Shown in pieces: positions 12,097 to 21,739 of a DNA stretch of 64,000 bases. Source of the DNA: Bryum argenteum (Eukaryota > Streptophyta > Bryopsida > Bryales > Bryaceae); assembly GCA_037043015.1 (NCBI GenBank), contig CM073328.1, positions 13,303,495 to 13,367,494 of the forward strand, read 5' to 3'. A program made the position numbers and the translations under genes. The notes below the pieces were generated by a model. The model had not been told where the DNA came from, did no database searches, and was given only the letters and a program-made list of their open reading frames with translations. Positions within the stretch are counted from its first letter, which is position 1, and each line of letters opens with the position of its first letter.

Positions 12097-12898
12097 ATGC
12101 TGTCCCTCGACGCCTACTCCATATTCGACGCCGAAGACAAGGAGGACATCGACCAGGCGTACGAGGAAGGCCTGACACTTGATCCCACTGACTTCTCCGT
12201 AAACGGTTATTTTGTCGACAAAGGAGAGTTTCCAGAGGTCGGAGGCATGCTTTTGAAGGGCAAGCGCAAAGCTGTTTCGTCTCTTGATGACGAGACCCTG
12301 GATGAGGACGTCCCTGACCAAGAGGGTTCTGAGTCAAGTGGGAGGCCAGTTCACGGTGAAGGCAGCATTTATAGTCTTGGTTCCGGAGAAGATGTCTCCA
12401 CTCCACTCGAAGAGCAAGACATGGAGTTGGACACGACCCCTCGGACACCGCAGGAGTCGCGTACCGCTCCTGGGCGAGGAGGCGGCAGGGGGAGTGTAAA
12501 ACAGAAACGTAATCCCCTGTCGAGGAAATCACCCTCAAGTAGGTTCAAGGCCGAGGAGAGTGCTGAATTGGCAGCACTACAGCGCAAGGTTGAGGAGGAG
12601 ATGGCACACCGGAAAAAGTTGGAAGAGCTCCTTAAACAGCAGAACCTAGAGCAGCGGGAACGCGAAAAGAGGGAACAGGAACGCCATGACAGGGTGATGG
12701 AGATGATGGAGAGTTTAACTGCCGGCCACGCATTAACTTCGGTGCGGACAATGGCAACCACTCCTGCTACACAGGCTATACCCACTTCTCTGCAACCACT
12801 CATGTCCCTGCCGCCTCCAACTACCGAGCCTTCCGTGCCTACGCCTTCATCTCCTACGCCTGAGTTACAACCTGAGGGTGACGCAGAAGAATCTACAG
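12097..12898 (+). CDS. Exon of acidic coiled-coil protein, possibly phosphatase N-terminus
   Basis: The open frame follows a good acceptor (TTTTTTGTAG then ATG). It encodes an acidic N-terminal part, a basic Gly/Arg patch, a strongly charged coiled coil at residues about 148-210 (KAEESAELAALQRKVEEEM and on), and a Pro/Thr-rich tail. The frame reaches a stop at 12913-12915, but a CAG/GT donor lies at 12898/12899 in phase 1. Joined to the exon at 13153-13379 (which also needs phase 1) it would restore an Asp codon and continue the acidic sequence. It may therefore be the 5' exon of the phosphatase gene, with a 254-bp intron, or an independent gene ending at 12915. No domain family is recognised. 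Confidence 0.45.
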
Positions 12899-13033
12899 GT
12901 CCTCCTTCATCTTAGATTTTGGATCGAGTGTTAAGTATTTAAGCTGTAAATGCCGGAAAACACATATACATGTGAAATTTTGTATCAAACAGACATTTTT
13001 TTGTAATTAATACAGGCATGTACTATTTTGCAC

Positions 13034-13054
13034 TTTAGCTCGACTCGAGCTAAA
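13034..13054. repeat. Palindrome of the same family as 11872-12021
   Basis: A 21-bp palindrome, TTTAGCTCG-ACT-CGAGCTAAA, shares the core of the three palindromes about 1.0-1.2 kb upstream. With them it brackets the coiled-coil exon. Confidence 0.8.
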
Positions 13055-13152
13055 CTGTTGCCCTTTTTCCTATCTGCTTCTTGCTGGCTCCCATATTCTA
13101 TTTCCTCCATCTTTCTGTTTCCTGATTCCATAAATTTGTATTGCGTTGCCAG

Positions 13153-13379
13153 ATGTTAATTTGGATGACGAAGCAATCGATGTTCCAGTCATGGATGATG
13201 TCACACTTGAATGTTATCGCCATGAGCGGGTTCCACCGGTGGAAGACTCACTTAAAATGCATGATGTCTCACATACTGAGAATGTTGTTGCTGTCCGTGA
13301 TGAGATAGATTGCACTGAGCAGTCACTCGGGTCAATGGGTATCCAAGTTGAATTAGACGAGAGCAATTATGATAATCAG
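13153..13379 (+). CDS. Upstream exon of SCP-like phosphatase gene
   Basis: This exon follows the acceptor TTGCCAG and ends with AATCAG before GTATTT. Its translation is acidic (DVNLDDEAIDVPVMDDVT and on) and keeps one frame throughout. It ends in phase 0, matching the phase-0 start at 30881. The intron between them (13380-30880) is 17,501 bp only because a transposon sits in it. Removing the element and one target-duplication copy leaves a 129-bp intron with good GT-AG ends. Confidence 0.6.
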
Positions 13380-13445
13380 GTATTTTCAGTTCCACACTCT
13401 CACCCATGCCATGGATGCTATGTATTACATAATTCTGACCTTGAA

Positions 13446-13464
13446 TTCATCGCCAGGGATGTCA
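13446..13464 (+). repeat. Left target duplication and TIR of giant hAT element
   Basis: Target site duplication TTCATCGC at 13446-13453, followed by terminal inverted repeat CAGGGATGTCA at 13454-13464. Both recur exactly (TIR inverted) at 30807-30825. An 8-bp duplication and a CAGGG-type end are diagnostic of the hAT superfamily. Confidence 0.92.
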
Positions 13465-13870
13465 CAGCGTCCGGTCGTCCGGACGTCCGGCGGACGTCTG
13501 ACAGGGGTCCGGGGACCGTCCGTGACTTAGAAAATCTGATCGTTTTACCAAGGGTAAATGACCAACGGGGTGCGTTCATTGGTCGAACCACCCCGTCGAT
13601 CGTCCCGACCTTCTCGCCCGACCGACCGGCCGGCCGCCAGGCGACCGGCCGTCGGCCGCGGGTGACCGACCGGGCTTCGGCCGTCGGCCGAACAACCGCC
13701 GTCGGCCGCCGGGGGTGACGGCCTTTTCCGGCCGGCCGGCCACCGGCGGCGACCGTCCGTCGGTCCGCCGTCGTCTCGCTTGGCGACGGGCGTTAGCTGG
13801 GCGACCGGCCGTTGGCTCGGGCGACCGCCGTCGGCTCGGCGACCGCCCTCGCATCTCTGCGACCGCCAAT
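13465..13870. repeat. GC-rich subterminal block 1
   Basis: Dense GGCCGACCG / GGCGACCGGCC words with very high GC and CpG, next to the left TIR and directly upstream of the transposase TATA box. Related blocks occur at 21075-21625, 23455-23565, 26240-26605 and 30345-30640. ORFs crossing it are low-complexity artefacts. Confidence 0.8.
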
Positions 13871-13950
13871 GGCCAGATGGCCCTTTTGAGCATCCAACGG
13901 TTTCGAGCATTTCAACTTCAAATTGCAACGGTCATATTCGAGTTGGATGG

Positions 13951-13959
13951 TATATAAAA
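13951..13959 (+). promoter_or_regulatory. TATA box of hAT transposase
   Basis: TATATAAAA lies between the GC-rich block and the transposase coding region, about 290 bp before the ATG at 14244. Transcription would start near 13980. Confidence 0.6.
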
Positions 13960-14243
13960 GAAGACACATTGAGTCTCATTTCACTTCCGAATTTTGAACA
14001 CTTTCCAAGAGCTATGAGCTACATAATTCATTTTATGTGTACATTGCTTGGTAGGTATTGAGTTCGGAAGTGAGGATTTCCGTAAGGAACTCTTGCCATT
14101 TTTTTCCCCGTCACGGTCCCACCATTGTTTAAGACTTTGAGGCGTCCTATTTATCAAAATGGGCCCCGCTCTCCACATGAGCCTTGGTTTAGAGACATCG
14201 AGAAGGAAGGCAAAGCGTCCCTGTCCTTCCTACAGTCTTCACT

Positions 14244-17060
14244 ATGTCGTGTAATTGTTTCAAGAAGAAGAGTCGGAATTTGAGTCATTATGGGTACGAG
14301 AAGATTCCTGGACATAGGGATTCGAGTTCTGCCCTTTGCCCAAAGCTGCCTAGGGAAATTAGGCAATTATTTTTAAGATGTGGTGGGGAGTTCCCTCCAT
14401 ATAACGGAGAATTGGAACTATTTCTCGGTGAATGTTCTCTCACTCCATCCACGGAAGTTCCAGGTGCTTCAAAACATGACATTCCTGAAACCCCTAGGAG
14501 TGACTCTTGTGTAGGGTCCTCGCTAGGCACCCCCATGAATTCAACAAATCTTTTGGTAGGGTCAACCTCTGCTTCTTCCATGCATATGAGGGGAATAAGG
14601 GATACTTGCCCGATGTTTGGATCTATGAAGCAAACGAAGCAATCTTCAATTGAAGCTACTTTTGCGAGAGCGGATAGGCGGGAGTTGGATAAACTCAGGC
14701 GAAATTTTTTACGAAGCAAATATACCATTCTCGCAGCCCGCAATGATGCGTTCAAAGCTGCCGTGATGAAGATTGCGGGATTTCGAAAATCCTATGCTCC
14801 ACCATCCTACCATGACATTCGGACAAGGTTGTTAGGAGAAGTAAAGACGGAGTTATAAAAGAAACTAGATAGTAGACTCTCTGAGAGCCTTCGGAAGTTT
14901 GGAGGAACTTTGACTATGGATGGATGGTCATCTGTGACTAGTCGCCCTTTGGTGAATGCGATGCTCGTGACTCAAGCCGGAGAGCTTTTTCTTGGTGCTG
15001 TCGATACTACTGGCCAAGAAAAAACAGCGGTGTACATGTCAACTCTCATGTTGAAGTACATAGAACAAGTTGGACCAGAGAACATTGTTCAAGTATGCAC
15101 AGACAATGCTTCTGTAATGCTCAATGCCTCAAGAATAGTCCTTGAGAAATATCCGCACATTTTCATGCAAGGGTGTGCGACACATGCAATGGACTTGTTG
15201 TTGGAGGATTGGGGAAAGGCTGGATGGATGGCGAATACTTTGGTCATGGCGAAGAAAATGGTCAAGTTTATCAAGAGGCGACAAATGCCCCTAGCTGTGT
15301 TTCGTAAACACGAGGCGAAATTCAGCCTACTGATGCCTGGGAAAACAAGATTTGCTAGTCAATTCATAATGATAGATCGCTTGTTGGAGGTCAAGGAATC
15401 ATTGGAGCAAGTTGTTGTCGACCCTATGATCACAGCCCATGCCTCGAAGAAGACGGTATCTGCTAAAGATAAGCTTATATTCTCACGTAAGGTCAAGAAG
15501 GTGGTGTTGAGCGATGAGTTTTGGAAGCAATGCAAAAGACTACGGGATATGGTTGCCCCCGTGGTGTACGCTCTGAGAGAATTCGACGACAAGGCTCCTA
15601 GTACGGGCAAGGCATGGCATATCATGCGTGATCTTGAGAGACATGTCCATACTTTGCACGCACCGCCCATCTCATTGGAACCACTTGAGGTGGCCACCGC
15701 AAAAGAGGAGTTTTACCATCGGAAACGGCTCATGACAACGGATTTACATGGCGCGGCTGCACTTTTAAATCCTTATTTACTACAAGACCAAGACTTAGCT
15801 GACGATCCCGATCTTACAATAGCTTGCAAGCGTGTTTTACAAAAATTACGTCCCGCGGATGATTACGCAGACGTGGTGAGTGAATTTCTTGCGTTTCGAG
15901 TAAGGGGTCCACCATTCCATGATATGCTGGAGCCTAATACTCAAAAACTAGCTCCACATGCATGGTGGGAGTTTGAAGGTGCTTGTGCTAAGCTCCTCTC
16001 TCCAATTGCAAAGCGAATACTAGCGCAGACCGTGTCCTCGTCGGCTTGCGAACGCAACTAGAGTAGCTACTCTTATGTTCACGACAAAAAACGGAATCGG
16101 TTACTACCGGGCAGAGCTGATGACTTGGTCTACATATATTCCAACTCGAAATTGCTCGCGAATGATAAGTTGAGTGATGATGGGCGGTGGTATAGAGAGA
16201 ACTTGGATTTAGAGGAAGACCAAGTACATGAGAATGATGAGGAAGCTGTCGAGGACGAATCAGAGTCTGATGACAATGATGTTTTTGAATTTGGCGATGA
16301 AGATGATGATATGACTTTCTTCCCCGCTTCAAATGATGAAGATTCTCCAAATGTTCATGATGGTAATGGTGATTTTATCGCTCATGGTCTTTCAGCAGAT
16401 GATCTAGATGATGAGCAGCCGTTAGCCCGGTTAATGACACAAGGCGGCATGGACAAATCAAATAACGTCCTACCTGTTATCGCTACTGGTTTACGGTTGG
16501 AAAAGGAGGCGATAGATGCGAAGACCACTGCGTGCAACACAACTGCGGGCACTATGAGCTCTGATCCGGTCGCGGAAAATATCGCATCCGGTAGTAAGGA
16601 TCAAGTATCTGATCAATGTGCTACTCCCCGCGCTTTATTTCAACCCTCTACTACAAGGGTTACGACAACCTTGGAGAAATCGTCTAAGGGTTTAGTATCC
16701 CTTTCAAGAGCCAAATATGGGAGCATCTCTAGTGACTCTGATGTACCGTTGGGCAGGTATTTAAAGAATGCCAATGTTCTTCGTACTGCCACGGGGTTAC
16801 AGCACATGCTTGGCACTTCCAAGTCGCATAAACGGAAATCTGCAACGGTTCCAATTGTTCCGCCTAAAAAACCGAAGATCCCTGTTAATCTCCCCGAATT
16901 TGATACTTGGCATAAGTATGGGAATATACAATGTCCAGAGAATAAACCCAAGATCAAAGAGGAGGTTCCAAGCGATTATGAATATGATCCTACGGGATCT
17001 AGTGGAGCTGAAGTGAAGGGAGATAGCGATTATGAGCAATCCTCTGGTCCTGATGAGTAG
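14244..17060 (+). pseudogene. hAT transposase (DUF659 type) with two stops
   Basis: A single reading frame of 939 codons is interrupted only by TAA at 14856-14858 and TAG at 16059-16061. The start carries the second half of a BED-type zinc finger (CNCFKKK, then a PG...CPKLPREIR segment). A DUF659/hAT catalytic region follows with TMDGWSS and QVCTDNASVM. The C-terminal hAT dimerisation domain (FEGACAKLL to SSSACERN, stop, SSYSYV) lies around the second stop, and the tail is long and acidic. The stop contexts fit CAA to TAA and TGG to TAG, both C-to-T type changes. The first half of the BED finger is unclear and may lie upstream in another frame. Its TIR and target-duplication class agree with the ends of the enclosing element, so this is probably the gene that once moved it. 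Confidence 0.85.
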
Positions 17061-17385
17061 TTGAATTTCGCATCTTTATCTAGTATAGGTTCATAGGACT
17101 TATATTTATTATAGAAATTGTAGTTATAGTTTACTGTAGTACTTTATTGTTATACTCCAAATGCATTTGGAGATTCTATTGTCTACATGACTACATTTAA
17201 TGTTTTGAAAAATATTACATATATTTTTACATACTTGTCGTACGATAGTCTTCACTCTCAAGCATACAAAAGAAATGCACATTAAATCAAAAAGATTGTA
17301 ACCCTTTACTTCAAAAATAAGGCCCCATGGATCAATGGTGGCATTTGCATCATTTTTAAAACAACAACCATACAATCTAAAAAAA

Positions 17386-17423
<38 letters not shown>

Positions 17424-17584
17424 AGTTATATATGTGGAACTTAAGGTCCAACATCCGTTCTAACTTCAAATCAAGATCCATCCGATTGGCCAATCCGAGC
17501 TACATCAAAGTACGCGGTCTTTGACTTGGACGGGCAATTCGACCGCCCTCTTCATACTCTCGATCCACCGCGCCATTTCGCCTC
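17061..17584. other. AT-rich convergent intergenic region with (TA)n
   Basis: 3' sequences of the transposase (+) and of the minus-strand RING unit meet here. A TA dinucleotide run lies at 17388-17419. No gene seen. Confidence 0.5.
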
Positions 17585-18140
17585 TCATACCGCCCGCCAA
17601 CTATCCTCCCCATCGTCGCCCGATTGCCTCTTCCGCTTTTTGCTCGGATCCACTTGTTTGTTACGTAAGATTTCCATGGCCTTCTCGATCTTTGCAATGA
17701 CATCCTGTACAACACCTTCAAACTCATCCAATAGTAGAAGTTGTGTGTCTTTTGGGTTTAAAAGACATTCTCTCCAAAATGTAATGGCGTCATCGATACG
17801 CGTATCAAACTTCTTCACCGCATCCCAATAAGAGACCTCCACATCTTCAAAAGAATTTTCCGGTATCGAAATCCGAATATTGCGGCCTCCTCCAATTTCG
17901 CGAGTACCGAGCTCTTCCAATTGGAGTATGATCGTACTTCTTGTACTCTTCACCAAAGCCTGTTGAATCGGTTATTTCGTGCACGAACCATCTTCTCCTT
18001 TTTCGACTTTCTTTCGAGGAAATCGAAAAAACGGTTGTGTTCGATGCTCCAATGCCCCCGAAATTACGACAAAACAACTCTCGTTGCTCATCACCTTCAA
18101 TATTCCTCGCCCTGATCTCTATTTCGTAATCTCGTGTCAT
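17585..18140 (-). pseudogene. C-terminal fragment of RING gene unit, frameshifted
   Basis: Two overlapping minus-strand frames (18140 down to 17847, then 17956 down to 17585) are both protein-like. The second is highly charged and helical (SYWDAVKKFDTRIDDAITF and on) and ends with a basic KKRKR patch. The change of frame near 17930 suggests one protein broken by an indel. It lies directly downstream of the RING frame and may be its continuation or a separate last exon. No family recognised. Confidence 0.35.
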
Positions 18141-18170
18141 CCAAAATAACTGATCATGATCCCCACCAAA

Positions 18171-19113
18171 TTAAATGGCTAGTTGGTGTTTTGATTCGGA
18201 TGTACTCCAGGTAAGAGCATTTCCCCAATCAGAGTAGTTTAGAAATTTCTTCGGGTATTGATCCAATGGAAGATTCCATCGGTTGAACTCGTGCCCTGGT
18301 GGCATAAGATCTCGAATGCCCATCATCTCGTAGAATCTCGTGCTAAATGGGGAGCGACATACTGGACATACCGATTTTGTCATCGCATATCGGCATATGC
18401 AAGTAACATGAAAGTTATGGCTACATTGGCCTAACGTGTATGCGCCCTCTGGACCAAAATTATGTAGGCACACCGCACATTTGTCTTTAAGTATTGCGGG
18501 AGGAGGGTCGCATGTGTTGATTACTATGCGAGCTGACTCTTGGAGGTGCGATGAGAATCTACTATACGGCGCCCATCCTTCCTCTATCTCCATAGTCCAA
18601 TCAACATCATTGTTTCGTCCCATCTTAGAGTAGTTTGTACGCTCCATCATCTCTTCAATATCCCCCCAAAAAGTGACCTCTATGGGGTCATATCGTTTTT
18701 TCGATCTGTTCGTAACGAACTTCTCCAATGAAGCATCTACAACTTCACGTGATTCCTTTGATGTAGATGCAATCGATTTCAGATCTTCTTTTGCTCTCGA
18801 AACCAAGCTCCTCTTATCTTGAAGTCGATGAACCCATCCCAACCATGGTAGTATGCGTAGGTGAAGGTGGATTGCTTTGCCTCTCGTAGAATCTACCGTT
18901 TTGAAGGTTTTCCGTAATGCCTCCAATTCAAATGATCGCCTCATCTCTCTCTTTACTTGTAGCCTCCAACTTCATTGAGCATGCTTTTGCTTCCTCCTCC
19001 AATTTCGCAAGTGTAACATCTCTCTCCTTCTTCACTGCCGCGAACTTCATCGCCCATGCTCGTTGTCGCTCAATCTGTCCATCATCTACCTCCTTTTGTG
19101 ATCTTAACTTCAA
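18171..19113 (-). pseudogene. RING-H2 protein with coiled coil, frameshifted
   Basis: The frame 18944-18171 encodes 257 residues with a complete C3H2C3 RING-H2 finger: Cys156, Cys159, Cys174, His176, His179, Cys182, Cys193, Cys196 (core CAVCLHNF and CPVCRSPF). Such fingers recruit E2 enzymes for ubiquitin transfer. The preceding piece (19113-18928) is a charged coiled coil in a different frame. The coiled-coil character continues across the overlap at 18928-18944, so a one-base frameshift separates them. This is cargo of the hAT element, on the strand opposite to the transposase and convergent with it. Whether a spliced product avoids the shift is unknown; all zinc ligands are intact. Confidence 0.6.
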
Positions 19114-19173
19114 TTCCTCCGGAAGTTCATCATCGTCATCATCGTCTAGTTCGATAATGGTTTTTCCCTTATC

Positions 19174-20278
19174 TTATTTACCATCCTCTTCACCAACCTC
19201 TTTGAGAGGAGATAAATCCCTGGTATACGTCTTTCTCTTCTCTTCTTCACCATCCTCTTTACCACCCCCATCAATTTGTGAAAGAAAAAGACTATCAGAA
19301 GTCCCGATAATGGTCTTCCCCTTATCTTTATTACCATCCTTTTCACCATCCTCTTTACCATCGTCTTTACCACCCGCATCACATTCTGGAACAACATAAC
19401 TACATGAAGCCCCCTGAGTGTCATCCTGTGGTGGAAATAAGTTGAAATACTTATATCGGTTATCTTCTAAGTCTTCTACCGCCTGCCTTTGGCGCATTGC
19501 TTCTTCGTACTTTGCCACATACTCGCTAGCAGACCTTGGCCAAACAACCGCAATTCCTTGTAAAACTCGTCAAGGAGACGTTGCGTAATTTGGTGTTTTA
19601 TTCTCAGCTTTCTCAATGATTAGCTCATTCTTCGCTCGCTCATTCAAAAGAGAGGTGGAATCGATCTATGATTGCCTCATAATTCACCACAACTTGTGTA
19701 TAATGCCAGGCAACATCGTTGCCAAAGCGTGACTCATTGATACTAAATCGGGAGATATAGTAGCAAGTCTTTCGACACCTCTTTGAAGTCGACGCCTACA
19801 AAGAACTATTGAACCGCCCGAGGCTTTATGCCTAACCTCCTCCTCGCAAACCTTCGTCTTTATCTACCTTATTGCACCAATCGGCCATCATTTCTCGCGG
19901 TTTTCAACCACTCCACCAATCTCTTATTGCTCGGTACATCAGACGCAGATAGTCCACGAAATTTTCCACCATACTACTTTCCGTATGAATGACATCTACG
20001 GCATCTGTAGGTGATATGGTTTCTCGTGGTTCACTTGGCCCTGCCTCCTCTGATGTTGGTACCGGGGTTACACTTGGCCCTGCCTCCTTTGATGTTGGTA
20101 CCGGGGTTACACGAGGTTCTTCAACTACGTTTGCACCTTCGAGCCTATCAGTTATAGTTGGTTCTACGATTGGGGCATCCGTAGGAACCATATTCCTTCC
20201 ATCCTCCTGATGTGTCGTGGTTGTTGGAGGAGATTCCTTCTCCGCCGTCTCATGAGTTTTCCTCCTCAAGTACTGCAA
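19174..20278 (-). pseudogene. Linker region of RING gene unit, repeats and acidic runs
   Basis: Minus-strand frames at 20278-19904 and 19518-19174 are protein-like but separated by stops and frame changes. The first contains a tandem repeat of VTPVPTSKEAGPS-type units. The second has Lys/Asp/Glu/Gly-rich repeats built on GKEDGE-like words. Between them (19519-19903) fragments are open in several frames. I read this as the disordered middle of one decayed gene between the CKKYVKMY domain and the RING; separate genes cannot be excluded. Confidence 0.35.
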
Positions 20279-20712
20279 TAAGGCCTTTGTAGAGTTTGAT
20301 TCTGGATCAAACCTATCAGTGATATCCTTTTGATTTCTCCCGATTCAAGAGGATATGCACTACTCGCCGTGAATGTGCTCCAGTTCACCTTGCGCTTCAA
20401 TATGAGCTCAGCATACACCATGCTCAAGAGCGTATAGGAAAAATAACCCTTGCTCTTGGGACGAGTTCCAAACAATGCCACCCACACTTCTTCAGCACGA
20501 TGAAGGAAGTGATCATCCTTGCATGTTTGAGGGTTGCAAGTAAAATGATTGGTATTAACTTTGTGACATTCCCGAGGCCAAAGTTTCCCAATGCGATACA
20601 TCTTCACATATTTCTTGCACGACGCCATTCTCCAATATTCCTCCGTTTCATTGGCCCAACCGATCTCAAATTTTGATGGCCTCATTATCCAAGATGTCGT
20701 AGTGCAACTCAT
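20266..20712 (-). pseudogene. CKKYVKMY-domain protein, minus copy
   Basis: A 148-residue frame contains the segment CKKYVKMYRIGKLWPR, then CKDDHFLHRAEEVWVALFG. The same arrangement (CKKYVKMYHIMKLWPR, then CKSDHFAHRYHEVTIALG) occurs on the plus strand at 26830-27060. In the other copy the pattern starts C-x2-C, while here the first Cys is replaced (MASC). The conserved Cys, His and DHF-x-HR positions suggest a small zinc-binding domain. I do not recognise the family. It lies at the 5' end of the RING gene unit, next to GC-rich block 2. Confidence 0.5.
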
Positions 20713-21074
20713 GTCTCGCTCCTTTTGGTTTCACTCTCTTTGACGGTGTCTCATGTAAAACCAACTCGGTCCCCACCAATCCTGCGTTTGTGTTTTTACG
20801 CCGCAGGTGACCTCAAGGTCCTGCTCGAATCGCCTTCCATGTTCGTGATATCAATATCCGTCGCCATGAAGAGTAGGGAGTATTTAAAATACCCCAAGAT
20901 ATCCCAAGTATGCAAAAATTCGATCAAAGACCCGCAAGTATCAAGTCGACTTCCCCGCCACCACAAAATGCAAAGACACGAGAAGCTAATGCTTACGGTT
21001 GCGGCTCGATTGAGATGGATGAGTACAAGGAGAAGTGAGGGGAAATGAGGCCCCAAAGCCCTTTATCCCCCTTT
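20713..21074 (-). promoter_or_regulatory. Probable promoter/leader of the minus RING unit
   Basis: Between the minus-strand CKKYVKMY frame and GC-rich block 2 there is a short leader. A TATA-like GGATAAAGG (minus strand) lies at about 21060-21068. Position and order copy the other three gene units of the element (GC block, TATA, gene), but this TATA is weak. Confidence 0.3.
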
Positions 21075-21625
21075 CCCAACCCTAGGGGGACCGCCGCACG
21101 GACCGCCGCTCGGCCAATCACGGCCGCGACCGATGGCAAGCCGGCCGTCCGGCCGACGATCGTGGCGGCCGATCCGGCCGACCGATCGTGGCCGCGGCCG
21201 GCGCCGCCGACCGATGTGGCCGGCCGACGTGGCGCTCCTCGTCTCTCTAAGGGCGGGATGTGGAGGACTTACGCCTCACGCCGCCCGCCCATACTACCGC
21301 TGCCCGGACAAAATTCGTATAAATCTGATTTTTGCATTTTTGGAGGCCCTACAATATTTTTTTTCAGATTTTGAGTTTAAAAATGGGATCTGCGACCCAA
21401 TTTACCCTAAGATGTGTCCCATGATGACATTGGTGACATCAACAACAAAAATTTAGGGGGCAAATTTACCCCCAAATTATTTTATGCGGGCAGGGTTTTG
21501 TGGGCGGGCAGGGAGGCGTAGGTCCTCCACTGTCCCGCCCTTAGTGTCGAGGGTGGCCGCTCGATGCCGGCCGACCGATGCCGGTCGACCAACGCGGCCG
21601 ACCGATGTGGGCAGCCGCTGCGGTT
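21075..21625. repeat. GC-rich block 2, split by a MITE
   Basis: GGCCGACCGAT-type sequence at 21075-21246 and 21545-21625 is interrupted by the 298-bp inverted-repeat insertion at 21247-21544. It sits upstream of the minus-strand RING unit. Confidence 0.75.
21247..21544. mobile_element. 298-bp MITE with about 33-bp TIRs
   Basis: The left end CTAAGGGCGGGATGTGGAGG and the right end (inverted, with a small gap) form inverted repeats of about 33 bp, including a shared GGACTTACGCC / GGCGTAGGTCC part. The inside is AT-rich. I could not find a clean target duplication. It splits a GC-rich block, so it inserted after that block existed. Confidence 0.65.
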
Positions 21626-21663
21626 TTTTTTTCCAATTTTTTTCAATTTTTTTTTAAATTACA

Positions 21664-21671
<8 letters not shown>

Positions 21672-21732
<61 letters not shown>
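21672..21732. repeat. (TA)n microsatellite
   Basis: About 61 bp of uninterrupted TA dinucleotides after poly-T and poly-A runs. The ORF it creates (Ile-Tyr repeats) is not a gene. Confidence 0.95.
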
Positions 21733-21736
<4 letters not shown>

Positions 21737-21739
21737 AAA

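Noticed and set aside
13545-13928. Arg/Pro/Gly-rich ORFs in GC-rich blocks (also at 26109-26636 and 30258-30667)
   Set aside because: They translate the GGCCGACC repeats on both strands; composition artefacts.
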